The notes: generated from the letters alone by a model not told the origin. Shown: positions 1 to 8,994, counted from the stretch's first letter. The stretch: DNA of 64,000 bases from Pontibacterium sinense (GCF_015209595.1 NZ_JADEYS010000006.1:1-64000); one strand, 5' to 3'. Made by a program: numbers and translations.

Positions 1-97
1 CTGAAACAGCAAACTGAATATGTACCTCAAATGACCTAATCAATCACTTGAGGCACATATGGAGAGATGGTATCTACACACACCCTCGAAAAACTCC

Positions 98-413
98 GTA
101 GGTTGGGACGAGCGTAGCGATTCCCAACACATATCCGTGTCACTTTACCCATACCGATGTTGGGTATTGCGTTGCTCGACCACCTAACCTACACACACTC
201 GAAAAATACCGTAGGTTGGGACGAGCGTAGCGATTCCCAACACATATCCGTTTCACTTTGCTCATACCGATGTTGGGTATCGCGTTGCTCGACCCAAGCT
301 ACACGCTCTCGAAAAATTCCGTAGGTTGGGGCGAGCGTAGCGATTCCCAACACATTCCGCGTCATTTTTCCCATACCGATGTTGGGTATCGCACTGCTCA
401 ACCCAATCTACAC
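98..413. repeat. Three tandem copies of an intergenic palindromic repeat
   Basis: Units begin at about 98, 211 and 321 and end near 190, 304 and 413, so the period is about 110 bp. Each opens with GTAGGTTGGG, has TTCCCAACA in the middle, then TGTTGGGTAT, and closes with CCTAACCTAC or a variant. The two halves are roughly reverse complements, so each unit can fold into a long imperfect hairpin. Short linkers resembling CACTCGAAAAA separate them. This looks like a REP/MITE-type repeat family; no protein is encoded. Confidence 0.8.
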
Positions 414-420
414 AAAAAAA

Positions 421-714
421 CATAAATTATTTTTGCCCGTATATTCATCTTGTCTTTTTCATCTTAAATATCCGTATTCAACGGGATTTACCCCCATAAC
501 TGATATTTTTTCATCAAATTCTGGGTGAATTTTGATCATATGCGCCATGCTGTCCTAGGGGTATGTATTGATTCGTTGTAATACAACGCTGGCTTTAAAA
601 GAATTTCTTTCAGCTTAGTTTCAGGTAAAGCGGCTAACTTGCCCCTGCACGAACGTGCATTCAATTATTGCGCTCCGCCTTGAGTGAATACTCAAAACCC
701 TAGGGAGAAACTAG
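421..714 (+). promoter_or_regulatory. Non-coding leader/promoter region of the bufferin operon
   Basis: AT-rich upstream half with no credible gene. A short inverted repeat (GCACGAACGTGC, about 647-658) lies in the probable leader. An AGGGAGAA ribosome-binding site sits just before the ATG at 715. I could not assign a sigma factor or operator. Confidence 0.4.
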
Positions 715-1170
715 ATGAATAAAAATACTAAAAATGTAATGAGCGGACTGGCCGTTGCGTTTGCAGCAGCCGCTATTGCCGGTTGTTCGGCTACAGCCAA
801 TACCAACACAACTGCGGCTGCGGCCAATACGACTGATCTGGTGCATTGTGCCGGTGTAAACGTCTGTAAAGGTCACAATGACTGTGGCGGTGCGAGCAAC
901 GCTTGTGCTGGTCAGGGTTCCTGTAAAGGTTCCGGCTTTGTCGTGATGCCTTCCAAGGCGTGTGGTGATGTTGGCGGTAAAGTTCAGGATGACTGGCGTG
1001 GCGAAGTTTCCAAAGCTGAGCTGGTTCAGTGTACTGGTGTGAACGTGTGTAAAGGCCATAACGATTGTTCAGGTGCTGACAACTCTTGTGCAGGCCAGGC
1101 ATCTTGTAAAGGTACTGGTTTTGTCAAAATGGGCGCTAAAGCCTGTGGCGATATCGGCGGCAAATCATAA
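715..1170 (+). CDS. BufA2-family bufferin-type metallophore precursor with two core units
   Basis: A 151-residue exported Cys-rich peptide precursor. The N-terminus is a hydrophobic export signal ending in I-A-G-C (Cys24), which could also serve as a lipobox. Two near-identical units follow, at about 42-89 and 103-150. Each has six Cys (45,51,57,64,70,83 and 106,112,118,125,131,144) in a CxGxNxCKGxxxC...CKGxGF pattern, ending CGDxGGK. The two units are joined by an acidic linker. In the family, MNIO enzymes modify Cys residues of such peptides to bind copper in the periplasm. The downstream DUF692 and DUF2063 genes support this assignment. Carrying the unit twice in one precursor is unusual. 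Which Cys residues are modified cannot be read from sequence. Confidence 0.85.
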   Translation: MNKNTKNVMSGLAVAFAAAAIAGCSATANTNTTAAAANTTDLVHCAGVNVCKGHNDCGGASNACAGQGSCKGSGFVVMPSKACGDVGGKVQDDWRGEVSKAELVQCTGVNVCKGHNDCSGADNSCAGQASCKGTGFVKMGAKACGDIGGKS

Positions 1171-1201
1171 GATTTCGTCGATGACCTGAATTACTCAGGT
1201 T

Positions 1202-1245
1202 GATGCGGATATCTGATGGATTCACCCCTGTTGGATATCTGCATC
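1202..1245 (+). other. Hairpin between bufA and bufB
   Basis: GATGCGGATATC (1202-1213) can pair with GATATCTGCATC (1234-1245) through one G-U pair, around a 20-nt loop. No T-tract follows, so it is not a classical terminator. It could lower transcription or protect the 3' end of the precursor mRNA, giving more peptide than maturase. This role is inference. Confidence 0.35.
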
Positions 1246-1382
1246 TATTGAATACCGAACTCTGTGCCGGATCGCAGGGAAGCATTGTTCGAAGTTACGT
1301 GCACTTACTGATTTAACTGAACTATAACTACATAGTTGCAGTGGGTAAGGCGCGGATAAACAGTTATTGAAGGGTTTCTTTT

Positions 1383-2240
1383 ATGTCGCAACATTTTCTG
1401 GGATTTGGACTGGGTCTGCGGACCGATCATTTTCATGACGTGCTTGAACAAAAGCCGGATCTTGATTGGTTTGAAGTGATCTCAGAGAACTTCATGGTTG
1501 ATGGCGGCAAGCCCAAATATTACCTTCACAGTATCCGTGAGCACTATCCAATGGTGATGCACGGAGTATCTATGTCGCTGGGATCAACCGATCCACTGGA
1601 CATGGATTACCTCAAGCGATTGAAGCAGCTACATGATGAGCTGCAACCCGAATGGTTCTCTGATCATCTGTGCTGGACCGGTCTGGAGGGTGTGAACGCC
1701 CATGATCTGTTGCCCATGCCGTATACGGAAGAGGCGATCAGCCATTGTGTTGAACGCATTCAGCGTATTCAGGATTACATGGGACGTCAGATGCTGATTG
1801 AGAACGTCTCCAGTTACATCAGCTATGCCGAATCAGGCATGACTGAATGGGAATTCTTGCGCGAAGTAACGGATCGGGCCGATTGTCACATCCTGTTCGA
1901 CGTGAACAACATCTATGTCAGCGCCCGCAATCACGATTTTGATCCGCTGGATTACATCAAAGGCACCAACGCAGAGCGGGTGCGCCAGTTTCATCTGGCT
2001 GGACATACCGATTATGGTGATTACGTGATCGATACCCACGATCATGATATTCCTGATCCGGTCTGGAAGCTCTACAAGGAGGCGCTGCTGCACTTTGGTC
2101 CGGTAAGTACGATGATCGAGCGCGACGATAACATCCCGTCGCTGGAGGCCCTGATGGCTGAGCTGGATATTGCCCGTCGTATTGCGGCCGATACCCTGAC
2201 CGAAGATCAGCTGACACCACGTTACAAGGACGCCGTATGA
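1383..2240 (+). CDS. bufB: DUF692 family MNIO enzyme (bufferin maturase BufB)
   Basis: A 285-residue protein of the DUF692/MNIO family, TIM-barrel enzymes with two or three iron ions that oxidatively modify Cys residues of precursor peptides. The opening GFGLGLRTDHF is typical. Visible candidate metal ligands include MHGVSMSLG, the conserved SDHLCW (about residue 95), LIENVSSY, LFDVNNIYVSARNH, FHLAGH and DTHDHDIP, close to a full family set. Length is normal. Its last bases overlap the start of the DUF2063 gene (ATGA), showing translational coupling. Substrate is inferred to be the Cys-rich precursor 212 bp upstream. Confidence 0.88.
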   Translation: MSQHFLGFGLGLRTDHFHDVLEQKPDLDWFEVISENFMVDGGKPKYYLHSIREHYPMVMHGVSMSLGSTDPLDMDYLKRLKQLHDELQPEWFSDHLCWTGLEGVNAHDLLPMPYTEEAISHCVERIQRIQDYMGRQMLIENVSSYISYAESGMTEWEFLREVTDRADCHILFDVNNIYVSARNHDFDPLDYIKGTNAERVRQFHLAGHTDYGDYVIDTHDHDIPDPVWKLYKEALLHFGPVSTMIERDDNIPSLEALMAELDIARRIAADTLTEDQLTPRYKDAV

Positions 2241-3025
2241 GTTTGCACGAACGACAGCAGCAATTACTGGCCTTTATGATGGGGCAGGATTCTGAGATCG
2301 CAGGGCACATCCGTGATCATGGAGCGATCACCGTCGATACCCGCCTGAACATCTATCGCAACGCCTATCAGGTACGTTTTTGGGAAGTGATCGATACTGA
2401 CCATCCCATTCTGGGCGTCTATCTCGGTGATGATCTGTTCAACAACATGGTGCGTGATTACATCAACGCCTACCCGTCACATTTCAAATCGCTGCGGCAT
2501 TTCGCTGACCGCTTGCCACAGTTTTTAACCGAAGATGAAACCCTAAAGGTCTATCCGCATATTGCAGAGCTGGCGCGTTTTGAGCGAGAGCTGCTCAATG
2601 CCTTTGATGCGCCGGATACCGAGTGTGCCGAACGTCAGCAGCTGGTGGATCTGGCCCCTGATAAGTGGCCAAGCTTAAAGCTGGTCTTCCATCCGAGCCT
2701 TGTGGTGTTTACGACGGATTACAATGTGGTGGATATCTGGCAGCACATCAAAGCGGAACGTACACCGCCTGATCCGTTGCAACAGGACGAGACCTGGCTA
2801 CTCTGGCGTAACCGCGAACGCCTGACAGAGTTTGCCAGTTTGGATAATTTTGAGTTCACGATGTATCAGGCCTTCTTATCCGGTGACAATCTGGAAGAGG
2901 TGGCGGAGTTGCTGCTGGAGATCAGTCACTCTGATCCGTCTGAGCACATGGTAAATACACTGTTTACGTGGTTGGATCGAGGCTGGATAAGTTGTCTTGA
3001 TTCTGGTTTGTCAGTCATAAAGTGA
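2237..3025 (+). CDS. bufC: DUF2063 family protein (bufferin partner BufC)
   Basis: A 262-residue DUF2063 protein. The N-terminal domain (about 1-100) has the family signature IYRNAYQVRFWEVIDTDHP followed by YPSHFKSLRHFADRLP. The remainder is the usual second domain. In bufferin/HvfABC-type clusters such proteins act with the MNIO enzyme as a partner that recognises the precursor. The start overlaps the bufB stop, so the two are co-translated. No DoxX-type bufD gene is next to it; the cluster ends here. Confidence 0.83.
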   Translation: MSLHERQQQLLAFMMGQDSEIAGHIRDHGAITVDTRLNIYRNAYQVRFWEVIDTDHPILGVYLGDDLFNNMVRDYINAYPSHFKSLRHFADRLPQFLTEDETLKVYPHIAELARFERELLNAFDAPDTECAERQQLVDLAPDKWPSLKLVFHPSLVVFTTDYNVVDIWQHIKAERTPPDPLQQDETWLLWRNRERLTEFASLDNFEFTMYQAFLSGDNLEEVAELLLEISHSDPSEHMVNTLFTWLDRGWISCLDSGLSVIK

Positions 3026-3355
3026 TATTGGTTATATTTTTTTGTATCGCTTGATGCCTTCTCGGCCTCTTAGTCCGCAGTGACTTAAGGGGCTTCAGAT
3101 TTTCCCGCCGTATACTGATCGATTGAGTTAATTTTCCTCTGCTTTTAGTCACTTCTCTCTGGCAGGTTTCTGCTACTTTTATTCTCATCTTATTGGGTTT
3201 CGTCCAAATGGCTGGTTGTTGTAACCGTTTGTGGTTGCAGGAAACGAGTTGTATATCACACATTTTTTAGTTGAATGTTCAATTCGTTTTTGAGATGTTG
3301 TATTGCGACTAAAGAAGGCTTGCACCTTGAGCATATAATAATAAAAGGACCTTTG
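3026..3355. other. Intergenic region between the buf cluster and the chemoreceptor gene
   Basis: About 330 bp of AT-rich DNA. Open frames here have no ribosome-binding site or recognisable composition. A new promoter for the chemoreceptor gene must lie here, but I cannot point to it. No strong terminator was seen. Confidence 0.3.
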
Positions 3356-5152
3356 ATGAGTCTTTACAGAGCGATAGAGAAAACGTTATTTAACAGTCTT
3401 ACGAAAAAGATTGTGGGAAATGTATCATTTTTATTGCTGCCAAATCTGGTGGTGATAGGGATTGCTTACTGGTTATATGAAAACCTGTTGGCATTGCAGA
3501 ATACGCTGGGTGCAGAGCACGCGGTCAGTGCCCAGGTTGTGGAAACGGCTGAAACGTTATTTCAGGCATCGTGGTGGATACTCGGGTTTACCCTGTTGGC
3601 AGCGCTGTTCAGCGTCGTGTTTATGCGGCATCTGTTTCTGACACCGATCCGCAATATGACTGATGTCTTACGGGCGGTAAAAGATAAAGATGGCGATATC
3701 TCCGCGACCTTGCCCGATGAAACCTTCGATGAAATTTCGACGATGGCCGAGAGTTACAACGGATTCTCAACCAGCCTGAAACAGATGATCGCCGATACGC
3801 GCCAACGTAGCGTACGGGTCTCGCTCAGTGCCAACCAGTTACAGAAAGTGGTTCAGGCATCAACGCAATCCGCCAGTTCGCAAGAGTCCACCGCCCAGAT
3901 GGTGTTTCAGGCCAGTCAGGAAGCCACACAGGCGATTGAAGGTATCGCAGAAACAACACAGGTGATCTCCGCCAGTAACAACAGCAATCTGGATGAGATC
4001 CGCAACTCCAGCGCCGAATTAAGCCATATTCAGGAAAAAGTACGGGCGATTGATGCGCAGGTGCATGATTTTCAGACCGTGGTCCAGCAGCTCTCTAATA
4101 ACTCAGAGAACATCATCAAAGTGTTATCGCTGGTACAGGACTTTTCCGACCAGACCAATTTGCTCGCGCTGAATGCGTCGATTGAAGCGGCCCGCGCAGG
4201 TGAAGCCGGGCGTGGATTCTCTGTGGTGGCGGACGAAGTACGTTCTCTGTCGCAAAAGGTGAGCGTTGCGACAAAAGAGATTGATGGCAACGTGAACGAG
4301 ATGGTGACGCTGGTGGACAGCACCCGTAAGGGCGCGGCGAGCATTTTGGATTACGTATCCGATACGGATCAGTTTATCTGTCAGACCAACAACAAGTTCA
4401 CTGGCATGGTGGGGGATTTTGAAAGCCTGAACAGCCAGTTGACCGATATCAGCGCGGCGATCGAGGAGCTTTCGAGCACCAACAAAAATACGCACACCCA
4501 CGTGTCTGAGATCACCGATCTGTCAGACATGATCAAGGCTCAGATGGAGCAGTCGTCAGAACATGCGCTGGAGCTGGAAGGGGCTACCGAGGAGATGCAG
4601 GAGTTGCTGTCCCGCTTCACCATCGGATACGGCGGGTTTGAAGAGATTATCCGTACCGCCCAGGGGTGGGCGAAAGAGGTGGAAGGGGAGCTGCAACGCA
4701 TCAATCAGCAGGGCGCCAATGTCTTTGATGTGAACTATGTACGCACGAACGAAGGCCAGCTGCCTGAGAAATTCGATACCAGCTATACCGATACCTATGA
4801 TGCGCGTTTGCGGCCAATGTTCGACCGTTTTATCGAAGAACGCCCTGAGTTTCTGATCGCCTCCGCCTTTGATCTGAAAGGCTACTGTCCGGCCCATAAT
4901 TCTAAAGTGTCTCATCCGCTCACGGGTGACTTTGCGGTCGATAACGCCCGCAGCCGGAACCGTCGTTTCTACAATGCTAACCGTGCTGAAGTACGTCGGG
5001 CATCACAAACGGCTCCGTTCCTGTTGCAGACCTTTATTCGCGATACGGGTGAGATCCTGAACTCGGTCTCGGTGCCGATCAACGTATCGGGCCGTCAGTG
5101 GGGTAATTTCTGCGTCGCCTTTGAACCCGATCACCTGATGAGCGTGACCTGA
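3356..5152 (+). CDS. Methyl-accepting chemotaxis protein with C-terminal sensor-like domain
   Basis: About 598 residues. The ATG at 3356 is preferred over an upstream in-frame ATG at 3275 because AAAGGA lies 8 bp before it. Order: TM1 (about 18-43), short periplasmic loop, TM2 (about 72-92), HAMP, then a long coiled signalling domain whose hairpin tip reads [19 protein letters not shown] with [13 protein letters not shown]. The last 130 or so residues, after the signalling coil, form a separate domain with GYCPAHN, RRFYNA and [11 protein letters not shown] motifs, found in a subset of MCPs and probably sensory. The tiny periplasmic loop argues for sensing inside the cell or in the membrane. 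Ligand unknown. Confidence 0.9.
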   Translation: MSLYRAIEKTLFNSLTKKIVGNVSFLLLPNLVVIGIAYWLYENLLALQNTLGAEHAVSAQVVETAETLFQASWWILGFTLLAALFSVVFMRHLFLTPIRNMTDVLRAVKDKDGDISATLPDETFDEISTMAESYNGFSTSLKQMIADTRQRSVRVSLSANQLQKVVQASTQSASSQESTAQMVFQASQEATQAIEGIAETTQVISASNNSNLDEIRNSSAELSHIQEKVRAIDAQVHDFQTVVQQLSNNSENIIKVLSLVQDFSDQTNLLALNASIEAARAGEAGRGFSVVADEVRSLSQKVSVATKEIDGNVNEMVTLVDSTRKGAASILDYVSDTDQFICQTNNKFTGMVGDFESLNSQLTDISAAIEELSSTNKNTHTHVSEITDLSDMIKAQMEQSSEHALELEGATEEMQELLSRFTIGYGGFEEIIRTAQGWAKEVEGELQRINQQGANVFDVNYVRTNEGQLPEKFDTSYTDTYDARLRPMFDRFIEERPEFLIASAFDLKGYCPAHNSKVSHPLTGDFAVDNARSRNRRFYNANRAEVRRASQTAPFLLQTFIRDTGEILNSVSVPINVSGRQWGNFCVAFEPDHLMSVT

Positions 5153-5183
5153 TTCAAATGAAGCGGACTGGGCTGGGCTGAAA

Positions 5184-5675
5184 TCAGAGTTTCCTGCCCA
5201 GTCGCTTCTCCACTTGCTTGCGTTCCCAGTCCGCGCCGAACAGATTGATCACCTCAAAGACACTCAACCCGTGTGAAATAACCCCAATACCCCAGCCCAT
5301 CAGTGGCCACTTGGCCCAGAAATTGTCGGGGGAGGTTAAGAGGTTAATCACGATCAAACCGATCATCACCACCACATAACTGGTCAGATGTGCGTAAAAC
5401 CCTTTGAGGTCACGTACGTATTCCATCGCCTGCTGCTCTTTATCCTGCTCTTCGGTGGGGTGGCTTCCCACTACCTGTTCTTCAGTCACAATCCTGTCCT
5501 CCTGTTTAAGATCAGAAACCTGAACTTCAAAAACAGCCGCTAAGGATTTCAGGGACTCCAGTCCCGCAGTCTGGCCTCGTTCGATACGCTGAATAGTGCG
5601 GGTACTTAAACCGCTCATCTCTGCGAGTTGTTCCTGTGACCAGCCGCGCTGAAGGCGAAGTTTCCTGACAATCAT
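5184..5675 (-). CDS. XRE-family regulator with 2TM domain
   Basis: A 163-residue protein. Residues 1-60 form a Cro/C1-type helix-turn-helix (RGWSQEQLAEMSGLSTRTIQ, then RIERGQTAGLESL). A charged linker follows, then a two-helix membrane domain (about 95-150) containing FYAHLTSYVVV and ending in a basic tail. This HTH plus 2TM layout is a known family of membrane-tethered regulators. It converges on the chemoreceptor gene. Signal and target are unknown. Confidence 0.8.
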   Translation of the reverse strand: MIVRKLRLQRGWSQEQLAEMSGLSTRTIQRIERGQTAGLESLKSLAAVFEVQVSDLKQEDRIVTEEQVVGSHPTEEQDKEQQAMEYVRDLKGFYAHLTSYVVVMIGLIVINLLTSPDNFWAKWPLMGWGIGVISHGLSVFEVINLFGADWERKQVEKRLGRKL

Positions 5676-5787
5676 GGTGCGTCCTTATCTCTGTTTCTGG
5701 TGACTGAATGTAGATGAAAACGGTGCCTGTCGAACACGACAGCCACCTGACAGCTGGGTGACAGGCCCCGTTTTAGAAAGGTTGCGG

Positions 5788-7002
5788 TTAAACCAGCTCG
5801 GTCTGAATATCGATCTCACCTTCCAGTGTCCGATGGACCGGACAACGGTCGGCGATCTCCAACAGGCGCTGACGCTGGGCATCCGTGAGATCACCTGAGA
5901 GGCTAATACGGCGCTCAAAGCGGTCGATCTTGCCGCCATTTTGCCCGCAGCTTTCACAGTCCTGAGCATGCACCTTGGCATGGCTTACATCCACCTGAAC
6001 ATGCTCCAGCGGGATCTTTTTCTGACGGGCGTACATGCGGATGGTCATCGATGTACAGGCCCCCAAACCAGCAGCGACCAGCTGATAGGGTGTGGGGCCT
6101 AAATAGTTACCGCCATAGTTGGCCGGCTCATCAGCAATCAGATGATGACCGTCAGCGCTGATATCCTGAGTAAAACTGTTGGCATCCGCCTCACTCACAC
6201 GGGTGATACCTTCAGGTGCATTCATCAACTTCGGCAACAGACCCACATCGATATAACGTTGTACCCAGGCGGAGATCATCTCAGCGGCGTACTCGGCATC
6301 TTCAACCCGACTCAACAGGTGATCGGCTGAATCTAAGGTCACAAAGCTCTTGGGGTGTTTTGCCATCTGGAACAGCTTCGCGGCGTTATCTAGTGAGACG
6401 GTTTCATCCAGCGGTGCGTGCATCACCAACAGTGCTTTCTTCAGCTGGCTGACTGAGTGCTCCAATGAGGTGGCAGAGATATCATCGATAAACTGCTTCT
6501 TAATCGTGAACGGCCGACCCGCCAGTACCACCTCCGCCTCACCTTCCGCGCAGATCTCACTGATATGTTCCGACAGGTTATGCAGTACATGTTCAGGCTC
6601 TGCCGGTGAACCAATTGTGACCACCGCTTTCGCCTCCGGTATCCGACCCGCCGCCGACAGAATGGCCGCACCGCCCAACGAGTGGCCGATCAACAATTGA
6701 GGAGCAGCATACTGATCCCGCAGAAAATCCACCGCCAGCAACAGGTCATTTACGTTAGAACTGAAGCCGGTATTGGCAAACTCACCCTCCGAGTGCCCCA
6801 GCCCCGTGAAATCAAAGCGCAGCACCGCAATCCCCAGCGAGGCCAATCGCTGCGCAATACGCCGTGCCGCAGGAATGTCCTTCGAACAGGTAAAGCAGTG
6901 TGCAAACAGCGCGTAAGCCGCGGGTTTTCCGACCGGTAGATCAAGACGTGCAGCCAGTGTTGAACCATCGTGGCCGGTGAATTCGAGGCGTTCGGTTTTC
7001 AT
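5788..7002 (-). CDS. Bifunctional alpha/beta hydrolase - OsmC family protein
   Basis: A 404-residue fusion. Residues 1-255 are an alpha/beta hydrolase with nucleophile elbow GHSLGG and late His in DSADHLLSRVED. Residues about 270-404 are an OsmC-type domain with GACTSMTIRMYA and RCPVHRTLEG, the two Cys expected for peroxide reduction. The fused arrangement is a recognised family and no frameshift is involved. A role in hydroperoxide or ester detoxification is the family-level expectation; the substrate is unknown. Confidence 0.88.
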   Translation of the reverse strand: MKTERLEFTGHDGSTLAARLDLPVGKPAAYALFAHCFTCSKDIPAARRIAQRLASLGIAVLRFDFTGLGHSEGEFANTGFSSNVNDLLLAVDFLRDQYAAPQLLIGHSLGGAAILSAAGRIPEAKAVVTIGSPAEPEHVLHNLSEHISEICAEGEAEVVLAGRPFTIKKQFIDDISATSLEHSVSQLKKALLVMHAPLDETVSLDNAAKLFQMAKHPKSFVTLDSADHLLSRVEDAEYAAEMISAWVQRYIDVGLLPKLMNAPEGITRVSEADANSFTQDISADGHHLIADEPANYGGNYLGPTPYQLVAAGLGACTSMTIRMYARQKKIPLEHVQVDVSHAKVHAQDCESCGQNGGKIDRFERRISLSGDLTDAQRQRLLEIADRCPVHRTLEGEIDIQTELV

Positions 7003-7223
7003 AGCAATTCCTTCTTAGGCTAAGCCTCTGTTATGCGCCATACGGAGGGCAATATCAAGCGCTGCTCCCGCGTTCCATAATGCGCGGGATTTGCCCATGC
7101 AATTGAGAATATCTGGCGAATCTTATTTGCCATCTCTCAACATGGAGAGGGTGGTGCTTGATATAGCCTTCTCAAGGCGGTTAACCTGTATCCAGCAGAC
7201 AACTGAAACGATTGGGTGTGGAT

Positions 7224-8003
7224 ATGGAATGTTGGCAGGGAAGTGAATCAGGGCGTGTGTCTAAACGTACCCAATGGAAAACTGCGAAATCGCCTAAAGC
7301 CTGTCTGGCCCTATTGGTGTGCCTATTCTTTATCAATCCTGCACTCGCAGAGAGCTGGACGCACGGCGGAGCGAGCGGAAAGGCGATGGTATGCAAACCC
7401 GATACCGCACCTCCTTATCCCGCCGTTGTTTACAATCACGGTCATCTTATCGATTCTGCAGGTCTTGAAGGTGCTGCACGTAAGGGGTATGACCTGCGTG
7501 AACTCTGTGACGCATTTGCCCAAGAGGGATATCTGGCGTTTATCCTGCTTCGCCAGCATGGCGACGGCAAAGGCAAAAAGTACATTCGTAAGATCATTCC
7601 GGAAGCCCGTCACGGTTTGGCCGCCGCAAAAGCAAGGCCAGATGTAGACCCTGAACGTGTAGCCTTAGGCGGTTTTTCACGGGGTGGCTTTTTAACCTTA
7701 ACAACGGCCACTCAAGGCGTTGATGTTGCCGCTGCTTTTATGCTCGCACCGGGCATGACAAAACCCTTCCATAAAGCCTTATCCCGTATCGGTGGAATCA
7801 AGGCACCCATGCTTGCGATGATCGCCAAAGATGATGAATCGGATTTTCTAAAAAATGTATTTTCACTCAAAAGCGCAGCTAACGATTCAGGTAAAGAGCT
7901 CAAAGTTCATTACTATCCGAGTGGCGGTCATGAGCTGTTTTATGACCACACAAAATATTGGTCTGAGCTGATGAGCTTTCTGAACTTACATCTCGATAAG
8001 TAA
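7224..8003 (+). CDS. Secreted dienelactone-hydrolase-like protein
   Basis: An alpha/beta hydrolase of about 259 residues with an N-terminal signal peptide ending near NPALAES. Catalytic features are the GGFSRGG nucleophile elbow, an Asp in AKDDESDF and a C-terminal His in GGHELFYDH. Start is uncertain: TTG at 7212, ATG at 7224 and GTG at 7257 share the frame. The GTG has AGGG just upstream and would give a cleaner signal-peptide N-region. The Cys residues are compatible with periplasmic location. Substrate unknown. Confidence 0.75.
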   Translation: MECWQGSESGRVSKRTQWKTAKSPKACLALLVCLFFINPALAESWTHGGASGKAMVCKPDTAPPYPAVVYNHGHLIDSAGLEGAARKGYDLRELCDAFAQEGYLAFILLRQHGDGKGKKYIRKIIPEARHGLAAAKARPDVDPERVALGGFSRGGFLTLTTATQGVDVAAAFMLAPGMTKPFHKALSRIGGIKAPMLAMIAKDDESDFLKNVFSLKSAANDSGKELKVHYYPSGGHELFYDHTKYWSELMSFLNLHLDK

Positions 8004-8335
8004 TATCGCTGTTGTCTGATCAGAAATAATGGAGCAACCATTCTGTTTCTGTGTGTATCAACAGTGAATTTGATACCACACCCAAAAAGCGCGTGTATTT
8101 CATCATATACCCGCGCGTTTATGTCTGGAAGTTTAGATCAAAATACTTCAATATCAGTTGCTTAGCGATAACGGATAGCAGGGATACAGGCTATCAATAC
8201 CAGCAAAACGCGCATGCTCGTTTTCATCGGAAGAGAAGAAGCATACGATCCTCAAAGTTCTTTCTCTTCAAATAGATACGATTGTTCCTCTGTATGCGGT
8301 GAGGGACAAAAACGCGTCGGCGCAGAATTAAAATG
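8004..8335. other. Junction between chromosomal gene and cassette array
   Basis: No convincing gene. An inverted repeat GCGCGTGTAT / ATACCCGCGCG (about 8089-8116) followed by TTTATG may be a weak terminator for the upstream hydrolase. A 74-codon open frame starting at 8051 has no good ribosome-binding site and an unlikely composition. No integron integrase or clear attI site was found here. Confidence 0.35.
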
Positions 8336-8342
8336 TTAGGTT
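8336..8342 (+). other. Possible first cassette boundary (GTTAGGT core)
   Basis: GTTAGGT fits the integron recombination core GTTRRRY and precedes the first cassette-like unit. The sequence before it does not fold convincingly as an attC, so it may be a degraded attC or attI. Confidence 0.35.
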
Positions 8343-8345
8343 TCA

Positions 8346-8438
8346 TTAACCGTATTTATGAATCCAAACAACGGCGGCAAACCCGCCAATAATTTGGCCT
8401 ATAACGCAAGATATTAAAATAATTAACCCGGCACTCAT
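8346..8438 (-). CDS. Small antisense-strand membrane peptide (30 aa) in cassette 1
   Basis: The ATG at 8438 on the minus strand is preceded by GAGGTG 5 nt upstream. It opens a 30-codon frame ending TAA at 8346-8348. The peptide begins MSAGLIILISCVIGQIIGGF and ends in IHKYG: one hydrophobic helix with G-rich face and a short basic tail. It is divergent from the 8460 gene with only 21 bp between the two start codons. The ribosome-binding sites of both genes lie side by side in that gap. Function unknown; too short to judge without homologues. Confidence 0.45.
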   Translation of the reverse strand: MSAGLIILISCVIGQIIGGFAAVVWIHKYG

Positions 8439-8459
8439 AATTCACCTCAAGGACACATT

Positions 8460-8831
8460 ATGGACAATACAATTTCAATATGGATTCCTATTATAGCAGC
8501 GCTAAGTAGCAGCATCATTACAGGGCTAATAACTATAGCTATTAGCAGCCTGAACAAGAAAGCAGAATTAGAAAAAATAAAAACCCAGTCTATGATAAAT
8601 GCAGGAGTGGAGTTCTGGAAAACTCACGTAGAGATAGCAAAAATAAAAGGTGCCACCACTATTCCTCCAATGAGTTCCTATGTGCTACATATGCATAAAG
8701 TATCAGAAATAATGTTTGACCCCACTACAACGAAATATAACCTCAATAGCAGATTATCCGAGGCCACTGATTTGATGATAGAAATGGATAAGTTTTGGGA
8801 AGAACAAACAGCGGCACGCAGTAAAACCTAA
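8460..8831 (+). CDS. Hypothetical cassette protein with N-terminal membrane anchor
   Basis: 123 residues: one or two hydrophobic stretches at about 6-30, then a charged, mostly helical cytoplasmic part. CAAGGACA precedes the ATG. The stop codon is the TAA inside the R'' box of the following attC, a typical cassette arrangement. Base composition is more AT-rich than the flanking chromosome. Not recognised. Confidence 0.65.
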   Translation: MDNTISIWIPIIAALSSSIITGLITIAISSLNKKAELEKIKTQSMINAGVEFWKTHVEIAKIKGATTIPPMSSYVLHMHKVSEIMFDPTTTKYNLNSRLSEATDLMIEMDKFWEEQTAARSKT

Positions 8832-8898
8832 CAAGTGCATTGCACCGGACATATTACTCGCCAAGGCTCGCAATAAGCCGGTGAATAGCGGCGTTATA
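8828..8898 (+). other. attC site 1
   Basis: Begins CTAACAA and ends GCGTTATAA, with inner arms CACCGG and CCGGTG that pair. About 70 bp long. The R' core (GTTATAA) departs slightly from GTTRRRY. Confidence 0.7.
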
Positions 8899-8931
8899 AA
8901 TCAATCACACATCAATACAGGGGGTTATAGG

Positions 8932-8994
8932 ATGAGCGTAATCAAAGACGCAATGGATTTAGTGCTATACGGAATAATCAAAAATGACTTCTGA
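8932..8994 (+). CDS. Leader mini-ORF (20 aa) of cassette 2
   Basis: The ATG at 8932 follows GGGGGTTATAGG. The 20-codon frame (MSVIKDAMDLVLYGIIKNDF) stops at 8992-8994, 8 bp past the start codon of the next gene at 8984. The larger gene has no ribosome-binding site of its own, so its translation is probably coupled to this peptide. It may be only a translation-delivery leader. Confidence 0.45.
   Translation: MSVIKDAMDLVLYGIIKNDF

Noticed and set aside
98-413. CRISPR array
   Set aside because: Units are about 110 bp, are themselves palindromic, and the spacers are not unique; no cas genes.
3015-3263. 82-residue minus-strand frame in the gap after bufC
   Set aside because: Overlaps the bufC stop, has no clear ribosome-binding site and reads as chance sequence.
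8051-8275. 74-residue open frame before the cassette array
   Set aside because: Overlaps a terminator-like hairpin, lacks a ribosome-binding site and has an Arg/Tyr-rich composition typical of chance frames.
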